Origin: Gloeocapsa sp. PCC 7428
Lineage (GTDB): Bacteria > Cyanobacteriota > Cyanobacteriia > Cyanobacteriales > Chroococcidiopsidaceae
Reading direction: 5' to 3'
Assembly (NCBI RefSeq): GCF_000317555.1
Contig: NC_019745.1
Span: 2,914,001 to 2,978,000 of the forward strand
DNA length: 64,000 nucleotides
Shown: piece by piece, positions 7,925 to 16,151 of the stretch
Layout: every line of letters begins with the position of its first letter
Numbering within the stretch: position 1 is the first letter of the stretch
Made by a program: the position numbers and the translations under genes
Notes under the pieces: model-generated
Databases searched by the model: none
What the model saw: the letters and a program-made list of their open reading frames with translations, nothing else
What the model was told of the DNA's origin: nothing

Positions 7925-8116
7925 GCGCTCACTCCTGCATCAGACTTCAGCACTAGCTCATTTTAGATTAGCAACGCCCTAGGAAAAATCAAATTCCAAA
8001 AGCACTCAGGATTTTAGAAATATTTTGTAAATATAGGGGAGTGATCTCTCTTCTTTTTGCTTTTCGATTCGGGCAAGGTAGTGCTTTGCCCTTGTTACCC
8101 CTCGCCCCTCTGTTCC

Positions 8117-9040
8117 ATGAACCTCATTGCCATCTACGCACCACTCATCGGATTAGTTTTATTAGGATTAATACTCGGACGATATTTGCCAAAAGTTGTT
8201 GCGACGCGTGTAGGTCAATTTCTGTTTTGGGTGGGCGTACCTATCAGTATTATGGCATTTTTGCGCCAAGCAGACCTATCAGGACAAGTTTGGATTGCAC
8301 CGGCGATCGCCTGGATTGCCATGATCCTCGGAGTCGTTTTTGCTGCAATAGGAATTCACTTTCGGCGATACGTGCAAACAAATGCCATACCTTGGCGGCG
8401 ACCGACTCAAGGTAGTTTTCTGTTAGCCGCAATGGTGGGAAATACAGGTTATCTTGGTTATCCGATTACGCTAGCGATCGCAGGTACGCAATATTTTGGT
8501 TTTGCCTTATTTTACGATTTACTAGGAACAACGCTTGGAGCTTATGGCTTGGGTGTTGCTATGGCAGCGCGGTATGGGGGTAGCGTTCACAATTATCGGG
8601 AACTTGCACAAGCGATTTTAATTAATCCCTCATTGTGGAGTTTTGGGTTTGGCTTCTTTTTTCGGCGAGTCTCCTTACAAGCATCCGCTGCTGCAATTCT
8701 TCAAGGATCAGCTTGGACAATGGTAGCGCTATCTTTAGTTTTGATTGGGATGCGGCTTAGCCAGTTGCATTCTTGGCACAGTCTACCTCGTGCTTCAGCG
8801 AGCTTACTGATTAAAATGCTGTTAGTCCCACTCATCCTAGGCAGCGGCTTATCGCTGTTGGGGATTAATGGTATCACTCGGCTTGTTTTAGTTTTGCAAA
8901 CCGCAATGCCACCAGCTTTTGCTACGCTTGTCATTGCCGAAGCTTATGACCTCGATCGCGATTTAGCCGTGACAGCGCTTGCTGTTGGTACAATTGGTAT
9001 TCTGTTTTTGCTACCAATTTGGATTTATCTATTTGGTTGA
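8117..9040 (+). CDS. AEC family (auxin efflux carrier-like) transporter
   Basis: A 307-residue integral membrane protein of the AEC/malate permease family, with about ten hydrophobic segments beginning at MNLIAIYAPLIGLVLLG. The family moves organic acids or related anions across the inner membrane; the substrate here cannot be told. Family-like features include LLAAMVGNTGYLGYP in the first half and LQTAMPPAFATLVIAEAYDLD in the last third. ATG 8117 is preferred over TTG 8057 because the extra 20 residues are Cys/Pro-rich and come from a repeat-like upstream stretch. The 3' end overlaps the convergent phosphoribosyltransferase gene by 12 bp. Confidence 0.85.
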   Translation: MNLIAIYAPLIGLVLLGLILGRYLPKVVATRVGQFLFWVGVPISIMAFLRQADLSGQVWIAPAIAWIAMILGVVFAAIGIHFRRYVQTNAIPWRRPTQGSFLLAAMVGNTGYLGYPITLAIAGTQYFGFALFYDLLGTTLGAYGLGVAMAARYGGSVHNYRELAQAILINPSLWSFGFGFFFRRVSLQASAAAILQGSAWTMVALSLVLIGMRLSQLHSWHSLPRASASLLIKMLLVPLILGSGLSLLGINGITRLVLVLQTAMPPAFATLVIAEAYDLDRDLAVTALAVGTIGILFLLPIWIYLFG

Positions 9041-9553
9041 AGCCGATTCATAACTCGCCGCAAGTTCTGCGGGTTCCATTTTTTCGTAGTGTTCAAACGG
9101 TTGGTGAATCCACGGGTTATCAGGTAAGTAATCTACATAGTAATCTGGAACGATGACTGAACAAGCTTTGTACCACAATACAGCGGTACGAATCTCCTGG
9201 ATGCGATCGCCAAAGTTTTCGTTTAACCAAGGAATGGTTTGTTGCAGTGTCACACCCGAATCAACGAGGTCGTCAACTAACAGAATATGCGAACCGATTT
9301 CGGGAGTTGTCATCGTCAAGCTACGGGCAAAAACCAGTTCCCCCCGCGTCTGCTTACCCGCGCCAGTATAGGAGGAAGTTGATAAAATTGCTAGCGGTTG
9401 CTTGTAGATCCGCGACAGAACATCGCCAACGCGCAATCCACCGCGCGCGAGACAGACAATTTGGTTGAAGTGCCAATTTGATTGATAAATTTTAACGGCT
9501 AGCTGTTCAATTGTCTGGTTGTAATCTGACCAAGAAACGTAAAAGTTTGCCAT
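9029..9553 (-). CDS. Purine-type phosphoribosyltransferase
   Basis: The 174-residue protein is a type I phosphoribosyltransferase. The PRPP-binding loop ILLVDDLVDSGVTL is in the centre, preceded by VCLARGGLRVGDVLSR, the region that usually carries the PPi loop. Family members of this size include hypoxanthine and xanthine phosphoribosyltransferases, which salvage bases using PRPP in the cytoplasm. The base specificity cannot be read from the sequence. The late segment YYVDYLPDNPWIHQPFEHYE is typical of the xanthine/guanine group and its archaeal relatives. It converges on the AEC transporter gene, with 12 bp of overlap, and no purine pathway genes adjoin it. Confidence 0.85.
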   Translation of the reverse strand: MANFYVSWSDYNQTIEQLAVKIYQSNWHFNQIVCLARGGLRVGDVLSRIYKQPLAILSTSSYTGAGKQTRGELVFARSLTMTTPEIGSHILLVDDLVDSGVTLQQTIPWLNENFGDRIQEIRTAVLWYKACSVIVPDYYVDYLPDNPWIHQPFEHYEKMEPAELAASYESASTK

Positions 9554-9621
9554 AGGAAGTGCGATCGAGGGCGGATACTAGGGTGGGAAGCGTTTTATTT
9601 TAGTATGAGTGCAATAGTACT

Positions 9622-11070
9622 ATGAGTGAATCATCTCCTGAAGCCTATCCTGCCAAATCACAGTTAAGTGAAAAGCTGAATTTAAAAACAAAATTAGCTT
9701 ACGGCGCAGGAGATTTAGGTCCAGCAATTACCGCAAATATTACCGCATTTTTTTTATTAGTATTTTTTACCAATGTTGCGGGAATTAGCCCTGGGTTAGC
9801 GGGTGCTATTTTACTGATTGGTAAAATTTGGGATGCGATTAACGATCCGATTGTCGGCGTGTGGAGCGATCGCACAGTATCGCGCTGGGGTCGTCGTTTA
9901 CCTTGGCTATTTTGGGGCGCGATTCCCTTTGGCATTTTCTACGTTTTGCAGTGGGTAATTCCACAATTTAGTACAAATCCCACCGCGCAACAGTGGGGCT
10001 TGTTTTGGTACTACGTGATCATTTCAATTTTTTTGAATGCGATGTATACCGTTGTGAATCTCCCTTATACTGCACTCACTGCCGAAATTACCCAAGATTA
10101 CAACGAACGCACGAGTTTGACGAGTTTTCGCTTTGCTTTTTCGATTGGTGGTAGTATTATTTCGGTTATACTGGCACAAATTGTCTTTTCCTCAATTCCC
10201 GATCCGCGACAGCAGTATTTCGTCTTAGCGATCGCGATTGGTGTTTTAGCTGTATTACCTTTGTATTGGTGCGTTTGGGGAACGCGCGATCGCGTGGTTG
10301 CACTTGAAGCCCAGCGTCGCGATCATTATTCTACTGAAGAATCCCTTCCTTATTTACAGCAACTAAAAATCGTTTTCAGCAATCGTCCATTTTTATTTGT
10401 TATCGGTATTTATCTCTTTTCTTGGTTAGCTGTACAGGTCACAGCCGCAATCATTCCCTACTTTGTTGTCAATGTTATGGGTTTAAGTGACACCGCAGTT
10501 CCCACAGTTATTATTGCGGTTCAAGGAACAGCGTTACTGATGCTATTTGTCTGGAGCTATATTAGCGAACGTCTTGGCAAGAAAGCTGTATATTTCATGG
10601 GTATGAGTTTGTGGATTATTGCCCAAATTGGACTATTTTTCTTACAACCAGGACAGTTAACGTTTATGTACGTCCTCGCAGTGTTAGCAGGCTTTGGTGT
10701 TTCCACTGCATATCTGATACCATGGTCGATGATGCCGGATGTGATCGAACTTGATGAGTTAAGAACCGGACAACGCCGCGAAGGAATTTTTTACGGTTTC
10801 ATGGTATTACTACAAAAATTTGGCTTAGCATTCGGCTTATTTTTGTTAGGAGTTATCCTTGAATGGTCGGGTTTTCAAGAAAGCGTTCCAGGACAACCAA
10901 TTCCCGTACAACCTGAAAGTGCATTGCAAGCAATTCGTTTTGCGATCGCTCCTATTCCCACACTTTGCCTCATCTTGGGTTTGGTTTTAGCGTATTTTTA
11001 TCCCATCACCCGCGAAGTTCACGCACAGATTTTATTGCAGTTAAAAGAACGCGATCGAGGTAGTAGCTAA
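9622..11070 (+). CDS. MFS glycoside-pentoside-hexuronide:cation symporter
   Basis: A 482-residue protein with twelve predicted membrane segments of the MelB/GPH type. Diagnostic features are KLAYGAGDLGPA at the start, the loop WDAINDPIVGVWSDRT followed by GRRLPW, and the late MMPDVIELDELRTGQRREG. Relatives take up sugars with Na+ or H+. The substrate is not predictable, and there are no adjacent glycosidase genes. The start MSESSPEAYPAKSQL gives a short cytoplasmic N-terminus as in relatives. It diverges from the phosphoribosyltransferase gene, about 70 bp away. Confidence 0.88.
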   Translation: MSESSPEAYPAKSQLSEKLNLKTKLAYGAGDLGPAITANITAFFLLVFFTNVAGISPGLAGAILLIGKIWDAINDPIVGVWSDRTVSRWGRRLPWLFWGAIPFGIFYVLQWVIPQFSTNPTAQQWGLFWYYVIISIFLNAMYTVVNLPYTALTAEITQDYNERTSLTSFRFAFSIGGSIISVILAQIVFSSIPDPRQQYFVLAIAIGVLAVLPLYWCVWGTRDRVVALEAQRRDHYSTEESLPYLQQLKIVFSNRPFLFVIGIYLFSWLAVQVTAAIIPYFVVNVMGLSDTAVPTVIIAVQGTALLMLFVWSYISERLGKKAVYFMGMSLWIIAQIGLFFLQPGQLTFMYVLAVLAGFGVSTAYLIPWSMMPDVIELDELRTGQRREGIFYGFMVLLQKFGLAFGLFLLGVILEWSGFQESVPGQPIPVQPESALQAIRFAIAPIPTLCLILGLVLAYFYPITREVHAQILLQLKERDRGSS

Positions 11071-11381
11071 ATTCAGATTTTGAGGATGCGATCGTGGTTT
11101 GTGAAGTCTAATACTTTACAAGAGCAACCATTGCAATGCTGTCACCTTATTGAATTAGATTAGCAGTGGTGAATGAAGAAAATTTAGTACCACACAACGA
11201 ATAATTTGTTTGCTTGGAATATAATCCAGAATAATTCTTGCTATTGTGCCAAATAGGGGAGATGTACAGAACATTTCTGCATAATAATGTAGTTAGACCG
11301 CTCCATTTTAGTTTTCAGGATAGCAACCTAACAACTACTCATCTCAAATTGGTGTTGTCGAAAGGTTATTAACACATAACT
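11071..11381. other. Intergenic region, nothing recognised
   Basis: About 310 bp between two genes on the same strand. It is AT-rich with one HIP1-like site, and I see no hairpin terminator, repeat or credible reading frame. Confidence 0.4.
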
Positions 11382-11849
11382 ATGAACACAATTACCTACA
11401 GACTACCGCAGATTGGAGACGAGCATCAAATTAGTGGTTGCATGTGGGCTTCTGCGGTTCTATGGGAATTGACTGATGGTACACCAGAAAGCGTTGCCGA
11501 ATGGAAAAAGCTGTGTAACCCAGAAGAATTAAAAGACAGAATCTTAAGTGGTGAGAAAACGCTAGTTGCAACGTGGAATGAAATCGTTGTTGGATTTATT
11601 GCCTTTAAGAGGGGCAATCATTTGTCATTGCTGTTTGTCCGAAGAGAATTTTCTGGGCAAGGAATCGGTCGAGAACTTTTCACCCGATGCAACTATGATT
11701 TGGATGAAGTCACTGTTAACGCCGCAGAAGAAGCAGTTGGCTTTTACCAGAAAGTAGGGTTTATACAAAGCGGCGATCGCTTTTTCAAACATGGAATATG
11801 GGGAACACCCATGAAGTGGATCAACCTTTCACACGAAGTCATGGAATAA
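11382..11849 (+). CDS. GNAT family N-acetyltransferase
   Basis: The 155-residue protein has the GNAT core: LVATWNEIVVGFIAFKRGNHLSLLFVRREFSGQGIGREL contains the beta-strand 4 and the acetyl-CoA loop (RREFSGQGIGREL), and AEEAVGFYQKVGFIQSGD gives the usual C-terminal FYxKxGF motif. The enzyme should transfer an acetyl group from acetyl-CoA to an amine; the substrate is unknown. It lies at the start of a zone rich in toxin-antitoxin remnants but is not itself an obvious TA acetyltransferase, as no RHH antitoxin precedes it. The ATG start is clear. Confidence 0.85.
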   Translation: MNTITYRLPQIGDEHQISGCMWASAVLWELTDGTPESVAEWKKLCNPEELKDRILSGEKTLVATWNEIVVGFIAFKRGNHLSLLFVRREFSGQGIGRELFTRCNYDLDEVTVNAAEEAVGFYQKVGFIQSGDRFFKHGIWGTPMKWINLSHEVME

Positions 11850-11905
11850 TCTGATGGAGAACTTGCCACTATTGATGTGCAACCGTAGATATTAAGGTCA
11901 AGCCT

Positions 11906-12178
11906 ATGACAATTCGACAACCCCGCTACAGCAAAGAAGAATTTGCTCGACGTGGCGATGAAATTTATGAAACTCAGGTGCGCCAGCAAGTCGAGGAAGG
12001 CAATCACTGCAAGATTGTGGCGATCGACATCGAAATCGGAGATTTTGAAGTCGATCAGAGCGAAATTGCTGCCTGCGATCGCCTTGAAGCCCGTCACCCC
12101 GATGCCCAAATCTGGATTGTTCGCATTGGTTCTCGTCATGTTCGTCGTTTTGGCGGATGTACCCAAAGAACTGCATGA
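11906..12178 (+). CDS. Small hypothetical protein upstream of an aspartyl-protease-like gene
   Basis: A 90-residue acidic protein (begins MTIRQPRYSKEEFARRGDEI). The central part, VAIDIEIGDFEVDQSEIAACDRL, and VRIGSRHVRRFGG near the end are conserved-looking. Pairs of such a protein with a small clan AA aspartic-protease-like protein are, as I recall, frequent in cyanobacterial genomes and sit among toxin-antitoxin loci. An antitoxin role is only a guess. The stop overlaps the start of the next gene as ATGA, so the pair is an operon. An attC-like site follows the operon. Confidence 0.7.
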   Translation: MTIRQPRYSKEEFARRGDEIYETQVRQQVEEGNHCKIVAIDIEIGDFEVDQSEIAACDRLEARHPDAQIWIVRIGSRHVRRFGGCTQRTA

Positions 12179-12555
12179 TTACTGGGTTCGTTGTTAACGT
12201 TGAGTTTGAGCCGATTCTTCCCGTGTCAATTCGCCGTGCTGATGGCAAAGTTTTTACGCAAGATGCAATCGTCGATACAGGCTTTAATGGTTGGCTTTCT
12301 CTGCCTCGAGACTTAATCACTCAGTTGAATTTGACATAGAAAAGGCGAGGACGAGCAATTCTTGGAGATAGCAGCGAGTGCGTTTTCAACGTTTACGAAG
12401 CAGTTGTCATCTGGGATGGAACACCAATAACAATTCCAGTAGACGAAGCCGATTCAAAACTACTTGTTGGAATGTCGTCAATGGAAGGCTATCAACTAAC
12501 AATACAAGTTTTTGAGGGCGGTCAGGTCGAACTCCGCAAAGTTGGCAGGGTTTAA
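12175..12555 (+). pseudogene. Clan AA aspartic-protease-like protein with a premature TAG stop
   Basis: One frame runs from ATG 12175 to TAA 12553-12555 (126 residues) and is interrupted only by TAG at codon 55 (12337-12339). The upstream part has the retropepsin-like active-site motif IVDTGFNGWLSLP. The downstream part RRGRAILGDSSECVFNVYEA and LLVGMSSMEGYQL completes the fold. In relatives the position of the stop is usually Trp, so TGG to TAG is the likely lesion. Members of this family occur as small paired genes in cyanobacteria and their physiological role is unclear. The true stop codon lies inside the first repeat of an attC-like site. Confidence 0.82.
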
Positions 12556-12638
12556 CAATCCCGCTGCACGCTGACCGTACAGAGTCTTTTCGTTAAATCC
12601 GAGATATTGTTCGCGGCGGGTGAACGGGGTCGTTATAC
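12550..12638 (+). repeat. attC-like recombination site a
   Basis: The 89-bp element starts with GTTTAAC (12550-12556), a perfect RYYYAAC R'' core, and ends with GTTATAC (12632-12638). The arms pair: AATCCCGCTGCACGC after R'' is complementary to the arm ending CACGGGTGAACGGGGTC-like sequence before R', leaving one unpaired G after nine bases, the same place as in sites b and c. The stop codon of the upstream gene lies inside R'', as is common in gene cassettes. No integrase gene is in the window. Confidence 0.68.
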
Positions 12639-12704
12639 TGCAAGCCTTCCTCTGGGGTAGTTTAGATATTTTGTCTGTCAGCCCTAAGCATTATAGAAAA
12701 TTAT
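12631..12704. repeat. Imperfect direct repeat, copy A
   Basis: This 74-bp stretch resembles 12907-12981: both run CGTTATAsTGC, then GGCTTCCT-like sequence, and end with GCCCTAAGCATTAT plus GAAxATTAT. Copy A begins at the R' core of attC-like site a. A partial third copy of its downstream half (GCCCTA...GAGGATGAT...GGCGATCGC) lies at about 13765-13833. The origin may be duplicated 5' flanks of cassettes or decayed genes. Confidence 0.5.
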
Positions 12705-12759
12705 GAGTGAGGAGATGATGTGAATTTTATTGACGGGGCGATCGCATTTTTTATAATAA

Positions 12760-12891
12760 TTTGATCGCGCCGCTTTGGTAGAATCGGCTTCTACTACTAT
12801 CTCTTGGATACTAGGTTCCGAATCAAGATTTACTCGTGCTGATTTGGAAACAGTAGCCATGAAGGCGGTTGCTCTTTATGAAGAATCTTAG
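12760..12891 (+). pseudogene. C-terminal fragment of an unidentified gene
   Basis: A frame that is open for 43 codons ends at TAG 12889-12891 and encodes a protein-like stretch ending in RADLETVAMKAVALYEES. There is no start codon of its own in a credible place, and the frame is closed upstream by TAA at 12757. I read it as a remnant of a longer gene. The family is not recognised. Confidence 0.3.
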
Positions 12892-12906
12892 TTACATAGT
12901 GCGTAA

Positions 12907-12981
12907 CGTTATAGTGCGAGGCTTCCTGTAGAGGAGTTTATTCTATTTCGCTAATAAGCCCTAAGCATTATGGAAGATTAT
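12907..12981. repeat. Imperfect direct repeat, copy B
   Basis: The second copy of the repeat at 12631-12704. Shared blocks are CGTTATAG/CTGC at the start, TCCT...GG-GTTTA in the middle and GCCCTAAGCATTAT at the end. The interval between the copies holds the gene fragment at 12760-12891. Confidence 0.5.
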
Positions 12982-13034
12982 CGCTTTGGTTAAAAGTGAG
13001 ATAATCTGAGCATCAGAGGAAGGCAGGTAAAACT

Positions 13035-13367
13035 CTAGTACAGTTCTAAGCAGTGTAGATTGGGATTATTCAACAGTTCTTGAATTGCCTGCGCCCCAGA
13101 ACGAATTAGAGCTTCAACTTGGTTAGTTGCTGTATTCCCGCAGCGCAGCCATACAACTTTAGGTGGTGAACCGTACAAACGGCTTCGCTCTGCAAAGTCT
13201 GCATCTTGAGTGACGATGCAAAAATCGTTTTCTCTAGCAAACTCCTAAATTTTAGTGTCAGTCTTCTCTTGTAGTTCATGAAACTGCACATGACTCGAAT
13301 CAGGAAAAATATCTGCTAGTCGAGTAGCCAGCTTACGGCTTAAATTCTGGTCAAACAGTAGCTTCAA
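13035..13367 (-). pseudogene. DUF5615 PIN-like toxin with a premature TAG stop
   Basis: The frame begins with TTG 13367, which overlaps the stop of the DUF433 gene as TTGA, and opens MKLLFDQNLSRKLATRLADIFP. It continues past a TAG at codon 41 (13245-13247) with EFARENDFCIVTQDADFAER, VVWLRCGN and a normal end at 13035. This is the Mut7-C/DUF5615 PIN-like toxin that commonly pairs with DUF433. Relatives carry KDxxIWxFA, so the stop replaces Trp (TGG to TAG), as in the aspartic-protease-like gene. The 110-residue frame is otherwise intact. The gene is probably inactive. Confidence 0.82.
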
Positions 13368-13594
13368 GCCGCACCAACCGCAGCCACGAGACGATGCTCT
13401 CGATCAGCAGCAAATTCTAAACAAGCCCTAATATCTGCTTCTGTCAACTCAGGAAAGTCATCTAGGATCTCAGCGTGAGACATACCCGCTGCTAGCCAAC
13501 CGAGAACGTCGTAAACGGTGATTCTCATGCGTCGAATACAGGGTTTACCACCTCGTTTGTCGGGTTCTATAGTAATGATGTCGCGATAGCTCAT
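13364..13594 (-). CDS. DUF433 antitoxin
   Basis: The 76-residue protein has the hallmark DUF433 sequence: IITIEPDKRGGKPCIRRMRI, then VYDVLGWLAAGMSHAEILDDFP and LTEADIRACLEFAADRE. This winged or helical DNA-binding domain acts as the antitoxin to DUF5615 PIN-like toxins and represses the operon. It is followed, with a 4-bp overlap, by the broken DUF5615 gene. The sequence itself looks intact. A GGA-poor leader and a short upstream frame precede it. Confidence 0.88.
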   Translation of the reverse strand: MSYRDIITIEPDKRGGKPCIRRMRITVYDVLGWLAAGMSHAEILDDFPELTEADIRACLEFAADREHRLVAAVGAA

Positions 13595-13598
13595 TTTT

Positions 13599-13865
13599 TT
13601 ATAAGCCGTATAATGCGTCTCTAAGTTTAGAATAGCCTAATAATGTGTGGCAACGGAAGGAACTAAGCTCTTCAATTGAGGTGGTAAACAACTTTTGCCA
13701 CCGTTGAGCTTCATCCTTGTACTGCAAGTCTTCTTGTGGTATGGCTTGTATGTTTTGCTTGTATGCCCTAGGTGTATAGATTATCGATGAGAGGATGATT
13801 TGAATGTTATTGATAAGGCGATCGCCCACATCTGTAGTAACTCGATAAGGCGATCTGCTAGGCAC
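13599..13865 (-). CDS. Doubtful small ORF upstream of the DUF433 gene
   Basis: An 88-codon frame with a GTG start ends 4 bp before the DUF433 gene. The last 55 residues (for example QYKDEAQRWQKLF and SSFRCHTLLGYSKLRDALYGL) look protein-like. The first 30 codons lie within the partial repeat copy at 13765-13833. It may be a remnant joined to repeat DNA. I assign no function. Confidence 0.25.
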   Translation of the reverse strand: MPSRSPYRVTTDVGDRLINNIQIILSSIIYTPRAYKQNIQAIPQEDLQYKDEAQRWQKLFTTSIEELSSFRCHTLLGYSKLRDALYGL

Positions 13866-14027
13866 GTTTTTAGCTTATCCTGATCCCAAAGAGCAGGCGA
13901 TCGCACTTATAGAAGTATTGGGTTTCACAATTGCAAACTCCGCATAATAAGTAGTTAGGTTTTCCGAATTCGTAGGGTGAATTATTGTAGTGAATCACCG
14001 AAACTAAAGCCGTCGTAGAGAAGATTC

Positions 14028-15008
14028 ATGAAAGCAATTGTCTGCACGAAATATGGATCGCCAGATGTTCTTGAACTGCAAGAAGTTGAAAAACCTACTC
14101 CCAAGAGCAATGAGGTATTGGTAAGAGTCTATGCCTCAAGCGTAACGGCTGCCGATTGCATGATGCGCAAGGGAACCCCTTTTTATGGCAGGTTATTTCT
14201 TGGTCTGATGAAACCTAATATTTCAATCACTGGAACTGGGTTTGCTGGAGTAATTGAAGCGATTGGCGAAGAAGTAAAGCTTTTTAAAGAAGGCGACTCC
14301 GTATTTGGAGAAACTGGCGTGGGTTTCAGTACAAATGCTGAGTATGTGTGTTTGCCTGAAGAGGGTTTATTGGCAACATTACCAAACAATATGACTTATG
14401 AAGAAGCCGCCTCCATTTGTGATGGCGCTTTAACCTCATGGAGTTTCCTGAAAGATATTGGCAAAATTCAGAGTGGACAAAGCGTTTTAATTAATGGGGC
14501 TTCTGGTAGTTTAGGAAGCGCTGCGGTACAGATTGCTAAATACTTTGGGGCAAAAGTGACTGGCGTATGCAGTACGACGAACTTAGAGATGGTGAAGTCT
14601 CTGGGGGCTGACAAAGTTATTGATTACACAAAAGAAGATTTTACTAAAACTGATCAGACCTATGACATTATTTTTGATACGGTTGGTAAGAGTTCGTTTT
14701 CACATTGCCAAGGTTCGCTAAAAGCTCAAGGAGGCTATCTTTCACCAGTTCTCATACCGCTTCTATTGCAAATGATGTGGACTTCAAATGAAAGCAAAAA
14801 AGCGAAGTTTTCTGCCACAGGTTTGCGACCAATTTCAGAGCTTCGAGGTCTCCTCAATGAACTAAAGGAGGTTATTGAGGCAGGAAAGATGAAATTGGTT
14901 ATGGATAAAAGTTATCCTTTAGAACAAACTGCCGAGGCTCATAGATATATCGACAAAGGACACAAAAAGGGAAACGTAGTCATAACTGTCAAGCACAACA
15001 AAAGCTAA
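14028..15008 (+). CDS. Zinc-independent MDR oxidoreductase (quinone reductase-like)
   Basis: The 326-residue protein is a medium-chain dehydrogenase/reductase. It has the N-terminal GroES-like domain (MKAIVCTKYGSPDVLEL, then GTGFAGVIEAIGEEV) and a Rossmann domain with the nucleotide motif INGASGSLGSAAVQIAK. The catalytic and structural zinc Cys clusters of classical alcohol dehydrogenases are absent, which places it with NADPH-quinone or enone reductases. The end, KGHKKGNVVITV, is the usual family C-terminus. The substrate is unknown. It is a single-gene unit in a decayed neighbourhood and has clean coding sequence. Confidence 0.87.
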   Translation: MKAIVCTKYGSPDVLELQEVEKPTPKSNEVLVRVYASSVTAADCMMRKGTPFYGRLFLGLMKPNISITGTGFAGVIEAIGEEVKLFKEGDSVFGETGVGFSTNAEYVCLPEEGLLATLPNNMTYEEAASICDGALTSWSFLKDIGKIQSGQSVLINGASGSLGSAAVQIAKYFGAKVTGVCSTTNLEMVKSLGADKVIDYTKEDFTKTDQTYDIIFDTVGKSSFSHCQGSLKAQGGYLSPVLIPLLLQMMWTSNESKKAKFSATGLRPISELRGLLNELKEVIEAGKMKLVMDKSYPLEQTAEAHRYIDKGHKKGNVVITVKHNKS

Positions 15009-15124
15009 CAACCGCTTTGAGCAGGCGATCGCTATTAAGTTCAACGCTATTGAAACTCTGAAGATGCGATCGCATTTTCTCTAATACAAGTTGTAGTTTG
15101 CTTTCGCATAGCAGTTACAAAGGG

Positions 15125-15433
15125 CTATTTAATTTGATAACCTTGTTTTCTCAAAACTCTTTCTAACTGAAAAGGGAAAATAATACGTCTTTCAATTAAA
15201 ATCTCGCCTAATTTTTTCCGACTCATCGTCTGTTCTTTCAAAGCTTGCTCTAGTTCATATTTTAAAATCAATCTTTCTTTTATAAGAATTTCACCAAGTT
15301 TAATTTGCTCAGGACTCAAGATTCTTTTGAGTTCTTCTGAAGATATTATTCGTTTGGCAAGTAACTGAGCAGCCAGTTCTTGATTCTTTCTATGAATTTC
15401 TAATAATTCTTGTTGTAAATGTGCTTGAATCAT
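15125..15433 (-). CDS. Stand-alone MshEN/GspE-N-like domain protein
   Basis: This 102-residue protein consists of a helical N-terminus (1-30) followed by repeated units of the type LGEILIKERLILKYELEQALKEQ and LGEILIERRIIFPFQLERVL, with a less perfect first copy at 32-50. That pattern is the signature of the N-terminal domain of type II secretion and type IV pilus ATPases, which in MshE binds cyclic di-GMP. Here there is no ATPase domain. It could be a signalling or adaptor protein for pili, but nothing in the flanks relates to pili. The assignment is from pattern alone, and no partner gene is adjacent. Confidence 0.6.
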   Translation of the reverse strand: MIQAHLQQELLEIHRKNQELAAQLLAKRIISSEELKRILSPEQIKLGEILIKERLILKYELEQALKEQTMSRKKLGEILIERRIIFPFQLERVLRKQGYQIK

Positions 15434-16151
15434 CAGATCTTTTTATTTATAGCTGTTTTGATGAGTTAATTTTAATTAGAGATTAGACAAGTTATGCAAA
15501 GTTGATTAATTGTATTTATTATATATTCTCTGCTGTTGAGCTATATGTGGTTTAGCAATCATAAATATCTGTATAAAGAATTAGTAAATACTTACGTATT
15601 AATACTCAATATGACAAAATTTTACTAAAGCAGAAATACTCTAAATAAATAATAAATAAACTATTTCTACGATTGTGCAAGTTTATGAAGTGAACTCAAA
15701 ATTCAGACTCCAAAACTTTGCAACATTTGACATTATGATATCGCTCCAGCCTTGATTGAAGATTGTGGCGATCGCACCATGATTAATAAGACTTTCTTAA
15801 TTGATTGCCGTTAAAGATATTTGTAGGAGTTATGGGTTAAAAGTTGGTGACAGGACGATCGCATTGCTTATGATGAGTTTGATATGACAATTGCTCTTGT
15901 ACTCGCCGAAAGAATGCTGTAACCTCTAAAACGTCAGCTTAGTAAAGTACAATAATACAGTTGATCTAGTAGAGATGGTTCAGCTAGCTGCGTGCGATCG
16001 CTTCAAACACAACGCGTAATTGGATTGTGCAAATCTCAGCAAACTTTAAGAACTAGCAAGGACTCGGTTAGCCGTTGGCAATGGCTATTAAAGTAGAAAT
16101 ACTAACTACTATAGATTTAATGAGCTTGTCATAAGGGAGAACGCGATCGCT
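15434..16151. other. Long AT-rich intergenic region
   Basis: About 720 bp without a credible gene. It contains short HIP1 sites and no long hairpins. The final bases include GGGAG about 10 bp before the leuC start, a good ribosome-binding site. I see no leader peptide rich in leucine codons. Confidence 0.45.

Noticed and set aside
15009-15124. Possible attC site after the MDR oxidoreductase gene
   Set aside because: The stop codon lies in AGCTAAC, which looks like an R'' core, but I could not find the matching second arm.
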